A stretch of 64,000 bases of DNA from assembly GCF_001456955.1 (NCBI RefSeq), contig NZ_KQ758469.1:374926-438925 (forward strand), read 5' to 3'. Positions 18,107 through 27,321 of the stretch are shown piece after piece. The notes under the pieces are model-generated. The model saw only the letters and a list, made by a program, of their open reading frames with translations, had not been told where the DNA came from and searched no databases. The position numbers and the translations under genes were made by a program. Each line of letters starts with the position of its first letter. The stretch's first letter is position 1. The stretch comes from Microbacterium enclense (GTDB lineage: Bacteria; Actinomycetota; Actinomycetes; Actinomycetales; Microbacteriaceae).

Positions 18107-18430
18107 ATGACTGCCAAGGCGACGACCTCCGCCACGTTCGAGCAGGACGTCCTGCAGGCTGACGGCCCCGTGCTCGTGGACTTCTGGGCCGAGTGGTGCG
18201 GCCCGTGCCGCATGGTCGCTCCCGTGCTCGACGAGATTCAGAACGAGAACGCCGGGAAGATCACGGTCCTCAAGCTGAACGTCGACGAGAACCCCGACCT
18301 CGCGATGAAGTACCAGATCACCTCGATCCCCGCGATGAAGGTATTCCAGGGCGGCGAGGTCAAGACGACGATCATCGGCGCGAAGCCGAAGTTCGCTCTC
18401 GAGCAGGATCTCGCGCCGTTCATCGGCTGA
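18107..18430 (+). CDS. trxA: thioredoxin
   Basis: A 107-residue thioredoxin with the active site WCGPC in LVDFWAEWCGPCRM and the cis-proline loop TSIPAMKVF. It is a cytoplasmic disulfide reductase recycled by the TrxB encoded just upstream. The start ATG at 18107 has AAGGAGA at ideal spacing. A strong hairpin terminator follows 10 nt after the stop. Confidence 0.97.
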   Translation: MTAKATTSATFEQDVLQADGPVLVDFWAEWCGPCRMVAPVLDEIQNENAGKITVLKLNVDENPDLAMKYQITSIPAMKVFQGGEVKTTIIGAKPKFALEQDLAPFIG

Positions 18431-18440
18431 CACACTCCAA

Positions 18441-18471
18441 GAAGCCCCGAGTCCCCGTGACTCGGGGCTTC
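18441..18471 (+). terminator. rho-independent-type terminator of trxBA
   Basis: A 13-bp perfect stem, GAAGCCCCGAGTC with GACTCGGGGCTTC, around a 5-nt loop, just after the trxA stop. The T-tract is weak. Confidence 0.8.
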
Positions 18472-18777
18472 TGCCGTTCTCGAGCGCATCGTCGGATGCC
18501 CCCGCGCTGTGGCGCGGTCCAGACCTAGCTATCGGATGCGACACGCGCTGCCCTGCGCTGCTCAGCGGGCCTCGCTCGGGCGGGCGTGCCCCCAGGTGCC
18601 GCCCCCGCCGGGCCGTGCTGCGCTCCGCGCCTTGGTCGTTCCGGGTGTGTCTCCGAGTGCCGGCCCCGCTACGGTGCGCTCTGGGTCTCGCTCATCCCAC
18701 GTGCATCTGCGGGGCTGTCCTCGCCGCACTCCGCTCCCGGGTCGAGCGATGACGCCTCTCAGAGGCGCTGGACGCGC
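18472..18777. other. gene-free stretch
   Basis: About 300 nt between the trxA terminator and the convergent gene ending at 18778. I see no credible frame, RNA gene or repeat; open frames here are Arg/Pro/Gly-rich and lack start signals. Confidence 0.5.
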
Positions 18778-19125
18778 TCAGGACGCGTCGAGGCGTACAC
18801 TCGCGTCCCAACGCCGGTGGGGCTCTTCGTCGCCCAGAATGCGCCATACAGCCCGTGTGAGCGGGGGATAGTCGAGAGAGATCTGACGGAGCACGCGGTA
18901 GTTGCGCGACCGGTTCGGGCGCTGCCCGCCGTTCTCCGCGATGTTCTCGGCGCGAAGGGTCAGAACGACCAGTTCGTCGACGCTCGGCAGGTCTTCCATG
19001 AAGTCCCAGGGGTCCTCACCGCCGCGCAGACGCTCGTGGATCAGCACGGCCAGCTCATCGGACGCCTCGGCGCGCAGCAGCTCGAGGCTGGCGCGGCGGC
19101 GCGTGGTGTCGTCGTTCGCTGTCAC
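18778..19125 (-). CDS. conserved hypothetical protein downstream of parB
   Basis: About 115 residues, acidic and helical, with LLRAEASDELAVLIHERL, the aromatic DPWDFMEDLPSVDELVVL and a C-terminal WRILGDEEPHRRW. GTG at 19125 lies 6 nt after TACCCT, so I place a leaderless start there; the adjacent ATG at 19128 is the alternative. It follows parB on the same strand with 82 nt between them. I do not recognise the family. The position suggests a lineage-specific gene linked to the segregation locus. Confidence 0.72.
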   Translation of the reverse strand: MTANDDTTRRRASLELLRAEASDELAVLIHERLRGGEDPWDFMEDLPSVDELVVLTLRAENIAENGGQRPNRSRNYRVLRQISLDYPPLTRAVWRILGDEEPHRRWDASVRLDAS

Positions 19126-19131
19126 CATTCC

Positions 19132-19137
19132 AGGGTA
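19132..19137 (-). promoter_or_regulatory. -10 element TACCCT, leaderless promoter
   Basis: TACCCT on the minus strand ends 6 nt before the GTG at 19125. Confidence 0.35.
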
Positions 19138-19207
19138 CGTCGACCCACCGACACCCGGACCCGACTTCCGTTCGCCGCTGGCGAGACGGTCTCCGGAACG
19201 CCCGGGT

Positions 19208-20185
19208 TCACCCCGTGTATCCCTCTTCACCCAGGTTCGACAGAATGCGGTTCAGATCTTGAATGGAGGCGAAATCAATGCTGATCTGGCCTTTTTTTGC
19301 GTTGATCGATACGCGGACCTTGGTATCGAACCGATCGCCCAGCCGTTCCGCGATCTGATCGAGCCCGGCCTGCCTACCGCCGGCCTGCGGCTTCTGCCGC
19401 ACGGGGACGACGCCCGGCATCTTCGCTGCGGCCTCGGCGGCGCGAACCGACAAATCTTCGTTCACGATCTTGTCGGCGAGTTTCTGCATCTCGCGCGGGT
19501 CGTCCAGCGACAGGATGGCGCGGGCGTGACCCGCACTCAGAACGCCGGCGGCGACGCGTTGCTGCACCGGGACCGGGAGTTTGAGCAAGCGAATCGTGTT
19601 GCTGATCTGCGGGCGCGAGCGCCCGATCCGCGTCGCGAGCTCTTCCTGGGTGATGCCGAAATCCTCAAGCAGTTGCTGATAGGCAGATGCTTCTTCCAGA
19701 GGGTTCAACTGCGATCGATGCAGGTTCTCGAGCAGCGCGTCTCGGAGGAGATACTCGTCCTCGGTCTCACGCACGACCGCGGGAATGGTGTCGAGGCCCG
19801 CCTCCCGCGATGCGCGCGTGCGACGTTCACCCATGATGAGTTCGTATGTGCCGTCACCCTTGTCGCGAACGACGACGGGCTGAAGGACGCCGAACTCGCG
19901 CACGGAGTGGACGAGTTCCGCGAGGTCGTCGGAGTCGAAGTGCGTGCGCGGCTGACGCGGGTTCGGGACGATGGACTTCGGGTCGATGTGGATGAGACGC
20001 GCACCGGGAATCTCGACGAGCTGTTCTGCGTCGCCGTCCTTCGTCTCGCGCGGCTGGGTCGCCGAGTCGTCGCTGGTTGCGGTGGACCCACCGGGGAAGA
20101 ACACGTCGACGGGGCGCGCCTCCGACGGTTCGGCGGTGGGGATGAGCGCGCCGATGCCTCGACCCAGTCCGGTCCTCTTTGCCAT
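19208..20185 (-). CDS. parB: chromosome-partitioning protein ParB
   Basis: A 325-residue CTP-binding clamp that loads at parS. The N-terminal KRTGLGRGIGALIP motif contacts ParA. A CTPase core follows with the GERRTRASR box and the ENLHRSQLNPLEEA box. The helix-turn-helix that reads parS is ITQEELATRIGRSRPQISN, and a C-terminal dimerisation domain ends ILSNLGEEGYTG. Its ATG shares one base with the parA stop (TGATG), so parAB is one operon. Seven candidate parS sites lie immediately upstream of the operon. Confidence 0.97.
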   Translation of the reverse strand: MAKRTGLGRGIGALIPTAEPSEARPVDVFFPGGSTATSDDSATQPRETKDGDAEQLVEIPGARLIHIDPKSIVPNPRQPRTHFDSDDLAELVHSVREFGVLQPVVVRDKGDGTYELIMGERRTRASREAGLDTIPAVVRETEDEYLLRDALLENLHRSQLNPLEEASAYQQLLEDFGITQEELATRIGRSRPQISNTIRLLKLPVPVQQRVAAGVLSAGHARAILSLDDPREMQKLADKIVNEDLSVRAAEAAAKMPGVVPVRQKPQAGGRQAGLDQIAERLGDRFDTKVRVSINAKKGQISIDFASIQDLNRILSNLGEEGYTG

Positions 20186-21111
20186 CAGGAATCCTTTTCG
20201 GTGGTGTCGCGAGCGACGATTTCAACTGCGGCTTCGCGATATGCGATAGCTCCGGCCGACTGGCCGTCGTAGGCGATGACGGTCTGCCCGAAGCTCGGCG
20301 CTTCGGACACACGGACCGAACGAGGGATCACCGTGCTCAGCACCTCGTGAGTGAAGTGCGAACGGACTTCCTCCGCCACCTGCTGCGCGAGACGGGTTCG
20401 TCCGTCGTACATCGTGAGCAGGATGGTCGAGACATGCAGTTTGGGGTTGAGGTGCTTCTGGATCATCTGCACGCTGCCGAGCAGCTGGCTCAGACCCTCG
20501 AGAGCGTAGTACTCGCACTGAATGGGGATCATGACCTCGTCAGCCGCCGTGAACGCGTTGATCGTCAGAAGCCCCAGAGAAGGGGGGCAATCGATGATGA
20601 CGAAATCGAAGTGGTTCCCCTCGATCTCGAGGTATTCGCGAAGCGCGCCGCGGAGACGGTGTTCTCGCGCCACCTGAGAGACGAGTTCGATCTCTGCACC
20701 GGCGAGATGGATCGTACTGGGTGCACAGAGCAGATTCGGGGACTCGGGACTGGTCTGGACGATGTCGGCGAGCGGCACCTCGTTGATGAGGACGTCGTAG
20801 ATGCTCGGTGTCTCGGCATTGTGCTTGACGCCGAGTGCGGTCGAGGCGTTGCCCTGCGGGTCGAGGTCGACGACCAGAACGCGGGCGCCGACCGATGCGA
20901 GCGCGGCCGACATGTTAACGGCGGTCGTGGTCTTTCCGACGCCGCCCTTCTGATTGGAGACGGTGAGGACCCGGGTTCGCCCAGACAGGGTCACATCGGC
21001 GGCTTCCAATGCACGACGTCGTGCGGATAAGTCAGCGATCTCGCGGGCGATGGGGGAGTCATAGAGAGAAAAGGACGAAGACGCCTCACCGGACTGTTTC
21101 ACGTGAAACAC
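20185..21111 (-). CDS. parA: chromosome-partitioning ATPase ParA (Soj)
   Basis: A 308-residue deviant Walker-A ATPase: KGGVGKTTTAVNM with the signature lysine, LVVDLDPQGNAST, and FVIIDCPPSLGLLT. It moves ParB-parS complexes from the origin on a nucleoid-bound ATP gradient. The GTG start at 21111 lies on the edge of a perfect parS, so the first residues (FHVK) are encoded by the palindrome; an in-frame TGA at 21115-21117 rules out an earlier start. A TAGACT -10 lies at 21135-21140, putting parS just downstream of the transcription start, where ParB could repress parAB. Confidence 0.95.
   Translation of the reverse strand: MFHVKQSGEASSSFSLYDSPIAREIADLSARRRALEAADVTLSGRTRVLTVSNQKGGVGKTTTAVNMSAALASVGARVLVVDLDPQGNASTALGVKHNAETPSIYDVLINEVPLADIVQTSPESPNLLCAPSTIHLAGAEIELVSQVAREHRLRGALREYLEIEGNHFDFVIIDCPPSLGLLTINAFTAADEVMIPIQCEYYALEGLSQLLGSVQMIQKHLNPKLHVSTILLTMYDGRTRLAQQVAEEVRSHFTHEVLSTVIPRSVRVSEAPSFGQTVIAYDGQSAGAIAYREAAVEIVARDTTEKDS
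21096..21109. promoter_or_regulatory. parS site 1 (overlaps the 5' end of parA)
   Basis: GTTTCACGTGAAAC, a perfect 14-bp palindrome matching the universal parS core, extended to TGTTTCACGTGAAACA. It encodes the first codons of parA. Confidence 0.95.
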
Positions 21112-21134
21112 CTCTCACCGTCACGAACTTGCCC

Positions 21135-21140
21135 AGTCTA
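21135..21140 (-). promoter_or_regulatory. -10 element TAGACT of the parAB operon
   Basis: TAGACT on the minus strand, about 24 nt before the parA GTG. The downstream leader runs straight into parS site 1. Confidence 0.45.
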
Positions 21141-21575
21141 CCCGCGGGCTCCGACATTGCCGGTCGTCGGTTCGGGTGTTGGATACGTCGGCCATGCGGC
21201 GCAAACAGATGACTCGACAGCGAGCGCACGGTGGACGCTATCGAGAACGCCCTACCGGGACTGGGGCTCGTGCAAACATTGGGCCAGCGCCACTGAGGAA
21301 GACGCGCCAAGTTTCGACGGTTGGGGTGCAGCTGCGGGCACGGGAGATCGCGCGGCGGCACGGTCGGAAGCTCCGCCCTCTCGGGTCGTTCGAGGGCCCA
21401 GGTCTCACACGTTCAGCGCGATGGTGGCCTCCGGCGAGGTCACCCGGCTGGCGTCACTCGAGCTGCCGCTTGGGCGTTGGTGCGTCTGGCAATGGTCTCG
21501 CCTCCGCCTCGTGGCGCGGCCGCGCTGCGTGTATCGTCGTCGCCTCCGCCCGTCGAGGGGAGCGTGCGACTGTAT

Positions 21576-21589
21576 GTTTCACGTGAAAC
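21576..21589. promoter_or_regulatory. parS site 2
   Basis: Exact GTTTCACGTGAAAC in the gene-free interval. Confidence 0.93.
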
Positions 21590-22047
21590 GCTTCGTGTCG
21601 CGGGTTCTCGCAGGCTCATGTCGCCGGTGCTCGCATGGTGCCGCAATCCTGCATGGCGAACTGGCCCGCACACTCAGCACTCGGCAATACCCGCGGTCAG
21701 CGCAGTCGCCCCGCGTGCCTTCCTGCCTACGCTTGCACGCGCCTCTACAGAGTGCCTGACCAGCGAACTGCAGAATGGCCGCGCGTCCCTCACGGACGAC
21801 TCCGTTCCACGTAGGAACCGCTGGGCGCGCGCGGACACCGATCCCCGCGGTTCTCGGGAAGGGCGAGATGCGTCCCGCAGGGGCGTTCGTGGGCATTCTC
21901 GTTCCCGAGGGTGTCGGCTTCACGAACCCACGCGCACATTCGGATCGTGGGCGCCCGGACCGGGACGTGACTGCGGCGCCACACCCGCGCCACGCTAGAC
22001 AGTTGCGGCAGAAGGTGCCTGTTCCTCACTACCGGCTCGTGGACGGC

Positions 22048-22061
22048 GTGTCACGTGAAAC
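22048..22061. promoter_or_regulatory. parS-like site 3, one mismatch
   Basis: GTGTCACGTGAAAC, one base from the parS core; the central 10 bp are intact. Confidence 0.75.
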
Positions 22062-22262
22062 AGACGATGCGCCCGATGATCTGCTCCGCCGAAGCAGACC
22101 CAGGTGATCACCATCGTGAGCCAAGTTCCTACGGCTCGACGATGAGTCACCCAGGACACACAGAGCAGTGCGCCGATGTTCATTGCTGAAGCTGACTCGA
22201 TACCCGCCCGATGGGGTTGCATCTTCGACTGCGTCGTGGCTGTCGTAGTGAATGGGCGAGAC

Positions 22263-22276
22263 GTTTCACGTGAAAC
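22263..22276. promoter_or_regulatory. parS site 4
   Basis: Exact GTTTCACGTGAAAC. Confidence 0.93.
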
Positions 22277-22718
22277 ATTGGCGCAGACAACCGAAGTACC
22301 GCGTGCGCACGCATTGAGTTGTGAGTTGAGCGCGGGTCGATCTTCGGTGCGTGGCGCTGAGCTGAACCAAGCAGGGTGCAATGCCGCCAGCCACCCGCCG
22401 GACGCGATCGCGCGCGACTGCAACACTCGCGCGTCGGCCACGACCACTGGCGGACAACTCATGTGTAATCAGCTCCGCCGGGCTGTTCCTCCGACGCGAC
22501 CGCATTGTCGAACAAGGCCGCACAGCCCGACGGATTGAGTGGGGGACCACGGGGCTGAGTTCATCACGACGGACTCGATCGGCCGTGAACTGCTCTACCG
22601 AGGCCCCCGGTGACACCGCCGCACCTCCTCTCGGTGACCCAGCCCGCATCGCAGTGTGTCAGAACGTTGTCCGCAACGAGTGACCGGCTGTGCGGACCGG
22701 TCCGCGCTTCGCCGTGAT

Positions 22719-22732
22719 GTTTCACGTGAAAC
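22719..22732. promoter_or_regulatory. parS site 5
   Basis: Exact GTTTCACGTGAAAC. Confidence 0.93.
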
Positions 22733-23898
22733 GGGAGGGGCACCCAAGTGGCGACATGGTGGCTCAGGCCACGCCGCCATTCGTCTGACCGAGCATCATC
22801 GGCGAGCTCCACCATCTGTCAAGTTCACCTCAGCAGCCTCACGAATTCGACGGAAGCGACGCCACCGCGGGGATCCGCCCGCCGAGAAGCGCTCTGCGCA
22901 GACTGATCGTCCGAATGTCAGAGGCCGGCTCGCGCGAATGTCCAAGGACGCGCCCGATCGGTGGTTGACTCGCGGCGGCCGAGCCACCCACGGATCGTCG
23001 TCGTATGGGCAGTATCGAACGATCGGACCAGCGGTGAGCAGGAATCCACCTGGCCGCGCGAGCGAGGTGCGACGCCAGATCTTCCGTCAGACCCCAGCAG
23101 TCCAGCCGTCCACATCGTCGCGCGACAGTGCGAAGTGTAGATTCGACGCCACAGTGTCAGTCCGGCCTCGTACAAGACGACGCCGCGTGCACGACCCCAA
23201 TGCAACCGCAGGAACCCGTATGGTCCATGAGCTACGCCGACGCGCCACAGATTCGGGACTCGCATCACCGTAGATACATGCCGAAGAGGGCGGGGGAGAC
23301 GTGCCTTCAGGCGACGCAGCCCCAACGACGCCCATTCGTACTCTTCACAAACCAGAGCGCGTATGCTCCCGGACGAGTAACACTGGCCCTCGAGCTCCTC
23401 CCAAGGGAACCGGGGTCGCAGAGGATGCCACGCGCATGTCATACCGCGGTCGCTCCTCGGAATGCGGCCCGACGGGTGACCACCGACGGGAGAGTCGGCG
23501 AATGCATTGTCATGGCCACGGGCGGGCGACTGCCTCCGTCATCGCTTCCCATCTGACACGAACGAGGTTCAGCCCGACGGTCATCGCGAGGCAGCCGCGG
23601 AGCGCCTGCGGCGAAGCGGTGCCCATGCACCGGATACGGCCATCGTCGTCGACTGCCGGGTACCATCTCGCTCACCGTCCCGTCGCGGACGGTGATGAAG
23701 GGCTGCGAGCGCCGCACGCTCCTCAGCCGTCAGCTCAGGGCCGGTGGGCCATCGTGAACCACATTCGTCACCCGCACCTGACGACGACCGCGCTATGGCA
23801 CTGGGCGACGAAGTTGGGCCGCGTCGCATCAAGGAATCCGTTGTGTCAGCAACCGTCCGCGTTGAGTGCGGCCGTCAGGCATCGACGAGGTGATGGGT

Positions 23899-23912
23899 GT
23901 TTCACGTGAAAC
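23899..23912. promoter_or_regulatory. parS site 6
   Basis: Exact GTTTCACGTGAAAC, after the largest spacing (about 1.2 kb). Confidence 0.93.
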
Positions 23913-24414
23913 AGCGGAAATCTCACCGCAGCGGTGCGGCGCATGACAGACGCTCAACCGCATGGACCGCACACCGACCCTCGAAGCGTTACGCAATTCG
24001 TTCGCGCTAGTTTCTTCCATTAGTCTGAACGCCACGCGAGTCCTCAGCACCTGGGACGCGCAGGCGGCGTTGAAAAGCGCCAGAACTTCACTCGTGGGAG
24101 GCCCGGCACCACGACGGCCCCGAGCTGACGCCCACGAAGTCACCGTCCCGCCCAAAAGTCACCGGCGACCCGAACCCCGGTACTCCATCGTGACATTCTT
24201 TGGGGGAGCGGTCGAGCCCTCCTCGCGGCAGTCGGTGCGCCAACGATCGCGCCGCGGGCGATGTGAGCACGCACAGCGGCCAGCACTGGCTGCCGCAGAT
24301 TTCACTGCCATGCGCAGCTGACGGCACCGACCTATGCGGGAGGATCCATTCCGAGACCATCGGCATCGGTGCCGTGTCATGCCGCAAGCGAAACGCATCG
24401 ACTGAGACGGCTTC

Positions 24415-24428
24415 GTTTCACGTGAAAC
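24415..24428. promoter_or_regulatory. parS site 7
   Basis: Exact GTTTCACGTGAAAC, the last of the cluster, about 4 kb before the dnaA start. Confidence 0.93.
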
Positions 24429-25092
24429 GAGAGACGCTTCTCCTGAAGGACGCGCACAGTGGGTCCCCGATCGGCGCCAACGCCCCCGGACGGGAACGTA
24501 GAAAATCCGCCTCGACACCCTACGGTGTGCTGGTTGCAGAAGGGAGGCGACGGGGCTCACGCGCCGCACCACGGTCCGTGTCCCCGTTGCACAGACGCCA
24601 CACCCCAGACAGAACGATCTTGCTCTCGGCCGGCACCTACCGCCGAGAAGAGCCGGCCCCGCTCTCCGTCTGCGCCAAAGCCCACTGCACGCCCCAGACG
24701 GCCGCGCGCAGACCGCGGGGCCGATACCGTGCACCGGTGGAGCTCTACCGGGCCACGGGAGACGAACTCACGGCCAGAGAATTGGTGCGAAACGGCGCCC
24801 GAATCAGCGCGCGCCGCCGCGCAAGCGAGGGCCGGGTCACCTCGAATCAGGAAGCTCGGAACGCCTTGACCATCGCGAGACGCAGAGACGCGCCTGGAGG
24901 AGGGCACCGCGACGATCGTCTACCACCCCGGCACGCGGATGCCGATCGGCCGTCTCAGCCGATCGCCCACCCGTCGTCCAGCCGCGAATCGCACTCGTCG
25001 CAACGGATGTCGTACGTCGCATCGCGACGATCAGTTGTCGCTCGCGCAACCCGTGACGGACTCTAGATCATCGCATGCATACATGTGAAACG

Positions 25093-25722
25093 TCAGCGAC
25101 TAAGTGTTGCCAGGAATACCCGGGTCGGCTCGTCGAGCACACCTTCGCCGACGATCTCCACCGACACGTCTTGCAGTCCGTACTTCTTGATCTGCTTGGC
25201 CGCGGCGTCGATCTCACCGGCGACGTTGGCGCCCTTGAGGAAGACGAGACGTCCGCCCGGTCGCACCAGGGGAGCGGTGAAGGGCAGAAGAGTACGCAGC
25301 GCACTCACTGCGCGCGCCGTGGCGGCGTCGAAGACACGCCCCCGTGACCACTCCTCACCTCGCATGCGCTCGACGCTGACATTGTCGAGCTCCAGGTCGG
25401 CGACCTGTTCCGTGAGCCACGCGGTCCGGCGCTCCATCGGCTCGATGAGCGTCCATTCCACGTCAGGGCGAGCGATGGCGAGGACGAGCCCCGGCAGGCC
25501 CGCGCCGGATCCGACGTCGACGGCCGAACCCGAGAAGTACGGAGCCGCGATCGCACTGTTCAGAACGTGCCGCGTCCACAGACGAGGCAGTTCCAACGGG
25601 CCGATAAGGCCGCGCTCCTCGCCGTGCGCGGCGAGATTGGCGGTGAAACGCCGTGCCGTCTCGAGGCGGTCACCGAAGAGCTGCGCGGCCGCGACGGGTT
25701 CGGACTCGAGCTGTTCCGTCAT
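25093..25722 (-). CDS. rsmG: 16S rRNA m7G527 methyltransferase
   Basis: A 209-residue RsmG (GidB) that methylates N7 of G527 (E. coli numbering) in 16S rRNA with SAM. The SAM motif is AVDVGSGAGLPGLVLAI, followed by LIEPMERRTAWL and ARAVSALRTLLPFTAPLVRPGG. I start it at ATG 25722, seven nt after the jag stop; the open frame beyond is antisense-like overlap with jag. It ends the leftward operon from rpmH. Loss of RsmG in other bacteria gives low-level streptomycin resistance. Confidence 0.96.
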   Translation of the reverse strand: MTEQLESEPVAAAQLFGDRLETARRFTANLAAHGEERGLIGPLELPRLWTRHVLNSAIAAPYFSGSAVDVGSGAGLPGLVLAIARPDVEWTLIEPMERRTAWLTEQVADLELDNVSVERMRGEEWSRGRVFDAATARAVSALRTLLPFTAPLVRPGGRLVFLKGANVAGEIDAAAKQIKKYGLQDVSVEIVGEGVLDEPTRVFLATLSR

Positions 25723-25729
25723 CCGCGGG

Positions 25730-26233
25730 TCAGCCTCGACGAAGGACGGTGTGCCGGTCCGCACCCTCGCCGAACGACTCCGACGCGTAGCCGCGGTCGG
25801 CGGCGATGTCGTGCACCAGCTTGCGCTCGTAGCTCGACATCGCCGGCAGCGACGCCTGCGACGCTCCCTCTTCGAGGCGGGTGATCGCACGGTCGACCAG
25901 GGTCTCGAGCTGGCGCTGACGAGCGTCCCGCGAGCCCCCGATGTCGAGGATCAGCCGCGAGAAGCGACCGGTCGAGTTCTGCACCGCAAGCCGCGTCAGC
26001 TCCTGAAGCGCCTGCACCGTGTCGGGGTGCGAGATGCTCGACAGCGACTCGACATCGTCGGCCTCCACCGACACGTAGGCGCGACCTGCGCGCACATCCA
26101 TGGCGAGATCGCCGTCGATGTCGGCGATGTCGAGCAGCCCCTCGAGGTAGTCGGCGGCGATATCGCCCTCCTGCTCGAGCTGCTCCTCCGTGGCGGTGGT
26201 CTGCTCGGGGGCGATCTGATCGGACGTCGTCAT
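25730..26233 (-). CDS. jag: Jag/KhpB-type RNA-binding protein (KH-R3H)
   Basis: A 167-residue RNA-binding protein encoded after yidC, the conserved place for Jag/KhpB. An acidic N-terminus is followed by a KH domain at about 25-100 (ADYLEGLLDIADIDGDL, ALQELTRLAVQ) and an R3H domain at about 105-160 with LPAMSSYERKLVHDIAA and a C-terminal ASESFGEGADRHTVLRR. It has been linked in Gram-positive bacteria to small-RNA control and cell elongation. It is 15 nt downstream of yidC in the same operon. Confidence 0.93.
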   Translation of the reverse strand: MTTSDQIAPEQTTATEEQLEQEGDIAADYLEGLLDIADIDGDLAMDVRAGRAYVSVEADDVESLSSISHPDTVQALQELTRLAVQNSTGRFSRLILDIGGSRDARQRQLETLVDRAITRLEEGASQASLPAMSSYERKLVHDIAADRGYASESFGEGADRHTVLRRG

Positions 26234-26248
26234 CGTGGTCTCCGAAGG

Positions 26249-27319
26249 TCAGGAGGCGGAGGTGGACCCGGATCCGCCGGCGGATCCGCCCGCGGCACCG
26301 GAGTTCTTGGTGGACTGCTTCTTGGCCCGCTGCTTGCCGACGGGCTGCTGGCGCTTGGGCGCGGCCGCGCGAGCGCGCTCGGCCTCCTCCAGCAGACGCT
26401 GCTGCTCGGCCTGGTACTTCTCCATCGGGACGACCTTGCCCGACGAGTCGATCGCCTTGCCCTTGCGCGCCAGACGTTCTTCGCGGGCCTTGGCCGCGTC
26501 CGAACCGGGAGTCGGCATCTCGCGGATGACGATGAACTGCTGCACCATCGTCCACAGGTTGCTGACGAACCAGTAGATGACGACACCGAGCGGGAAGAAC
26601 ACACCCGAGAAGATGAAGGCCAGCGGCAGGATGTAGAGCATGATCTTCTGCATCTGATACGCCTGGCCGGTCTTGGCCTCGGGCGACAGGTTCTTCGAGA
26701 TGATCTGCAGCTGCGTGAAGAACTGCGACGCGATCATGAGCACGACGAGCGTCAGCAGGATCGCGACGGTGATCTGACCGTCGGGCTGACCCCACGCGGT
26801 GACCAGGTTCACGTGCATGGATGCCACGTCGAACAGACGAGCGTCGTAGAACTCGCGCGTCAGCTCGGGCGTCAGCAGGCCCACGCCACCCTGATTGTTG
26901 GTCGCGTGCTTCGCGACGTCGTTCAGCACGCTGAAGAGCGCGAAGAAGATCGGCATCTGCACGAGGAGCGGGAGGCAGCTCGAGACGGGGGTGGTGCCGT
27001 GCTTCTTGTAGAGCGCCATGGTCTCGCGGCTCATCGCCTCGCGAGACAGCTGGTCTTTCTTGCCCCGGTACTTCTCCTGCACCTTGCGCAGTTCGGGAGC
27101 GATCTCCATCATCTTGCGCTGGCTCTTGATCTGCTTGACGAAGAGCGGGATCAGCGCGGCGCGCACGATGAGCACCAGGCCGACGATCGAGAGCACCCAC
27201 GTCAGGCCGGCCGCAGGAGGCATGCCCAGAGCGGTGAAGAGCGAGTGCCACCCCACCAGCACGAGCTCGACCGCCCATTTCAGCGGCCAGAGGATGGTCC
27301 CAATGAGATCGAATTGCAC
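26249..27319 (-). CDS. yidC: YidC membrane protein insertase
   Basis: A 356-residue YidC/Oxa1 insertase that places proteins into the cytoplasmic membrane. It begins VQFDLIGTILWPLKWAVELV with GTG at 27319 and AAAGGA upstream. The first helices are followed by the cytoplasmic hairpin KQIKSQRKMMEIAPELRKVQ, then SSCLPLLVQMPIFFALF and three more helices. The conserved hydrophilic-groove Arg is probably the one in LIVRAALIPLFVKQ. The C-terminal tail is basic and Gly/Ser-rich with RAAAPKRQQPVGKQRAKK, likely ribosome-contacting. yidD overlaps its upstream side in the canonical order. Confidence 0.97.
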   Translation of the reverse strand: MQFDLIGTILWPLKWAVELVLVGWHSLFTALGMPPAAGLTWVLSIVGLVLIVRAALIPLFVKQIKSQRKMMEIAPELRKVQEKYRGKKDQLSREAMSRETMALYKKHGTTPVSSCLPLLVQMPIFFALFSVLNDVAKHATNNQGGVGLLTPELTREFYDARLFDVASMHVNLVTAWGQPDGQITVAILLTLVVLMIASQFFTQLQIISKNLSPEAKTGQAYQMQKIMLYILPLAFIFSGVFFPLGVVIYWFVSNLWTMVQQFIVIREMPTPGSDAAKAREERLARKGKAIDSSGKVVPMEKYQAEQQRLLEEAERARAAAPKRQQPVGKQRAKKQSTKNSGAAGGSAGGSGSTSAS

Positions 27320-27321
27320 GA

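Larger units (their letters stand above)
21112..25092. other. about 4-kb gene-free parS field (centromere-like region)
   Basis: Between parA and rsmG, which are often near neighbours in actinobacteria, lies nearly 4 kb without a convincing gene. Open frames up to about 290 codons exist on both strands, but they are rich in Trp, Cys, Arg and His, overlap one another, have no Shine-Dalgarno or TANNNT start signals, and lack the third-position G/C bias of the flanking genes. Base composition looks less GC-rich than the neighbours. The interval holds six of the seven parS sites and nothing else I can name. It may be a selected spacer for ParB spreading and SMC loading, or decayed DNA retained around parS. 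Confidence 0.75.

Noticed and set aside
21103..21759. Open frames of about 140-290 codons in the parA-rsmG interval
   Set aside because: They are rich in Trp, Cys and Arg, overlap each other on both strands and lack start signals. Recurring FHVK or VSRET pieces come only from reading through parS.
25080..25096. A possible eighth parS at the rsmG 3' end
   Set aside because: Only the right half (GTGAAAC) fits; four mismatches in 14 bases including the centre.
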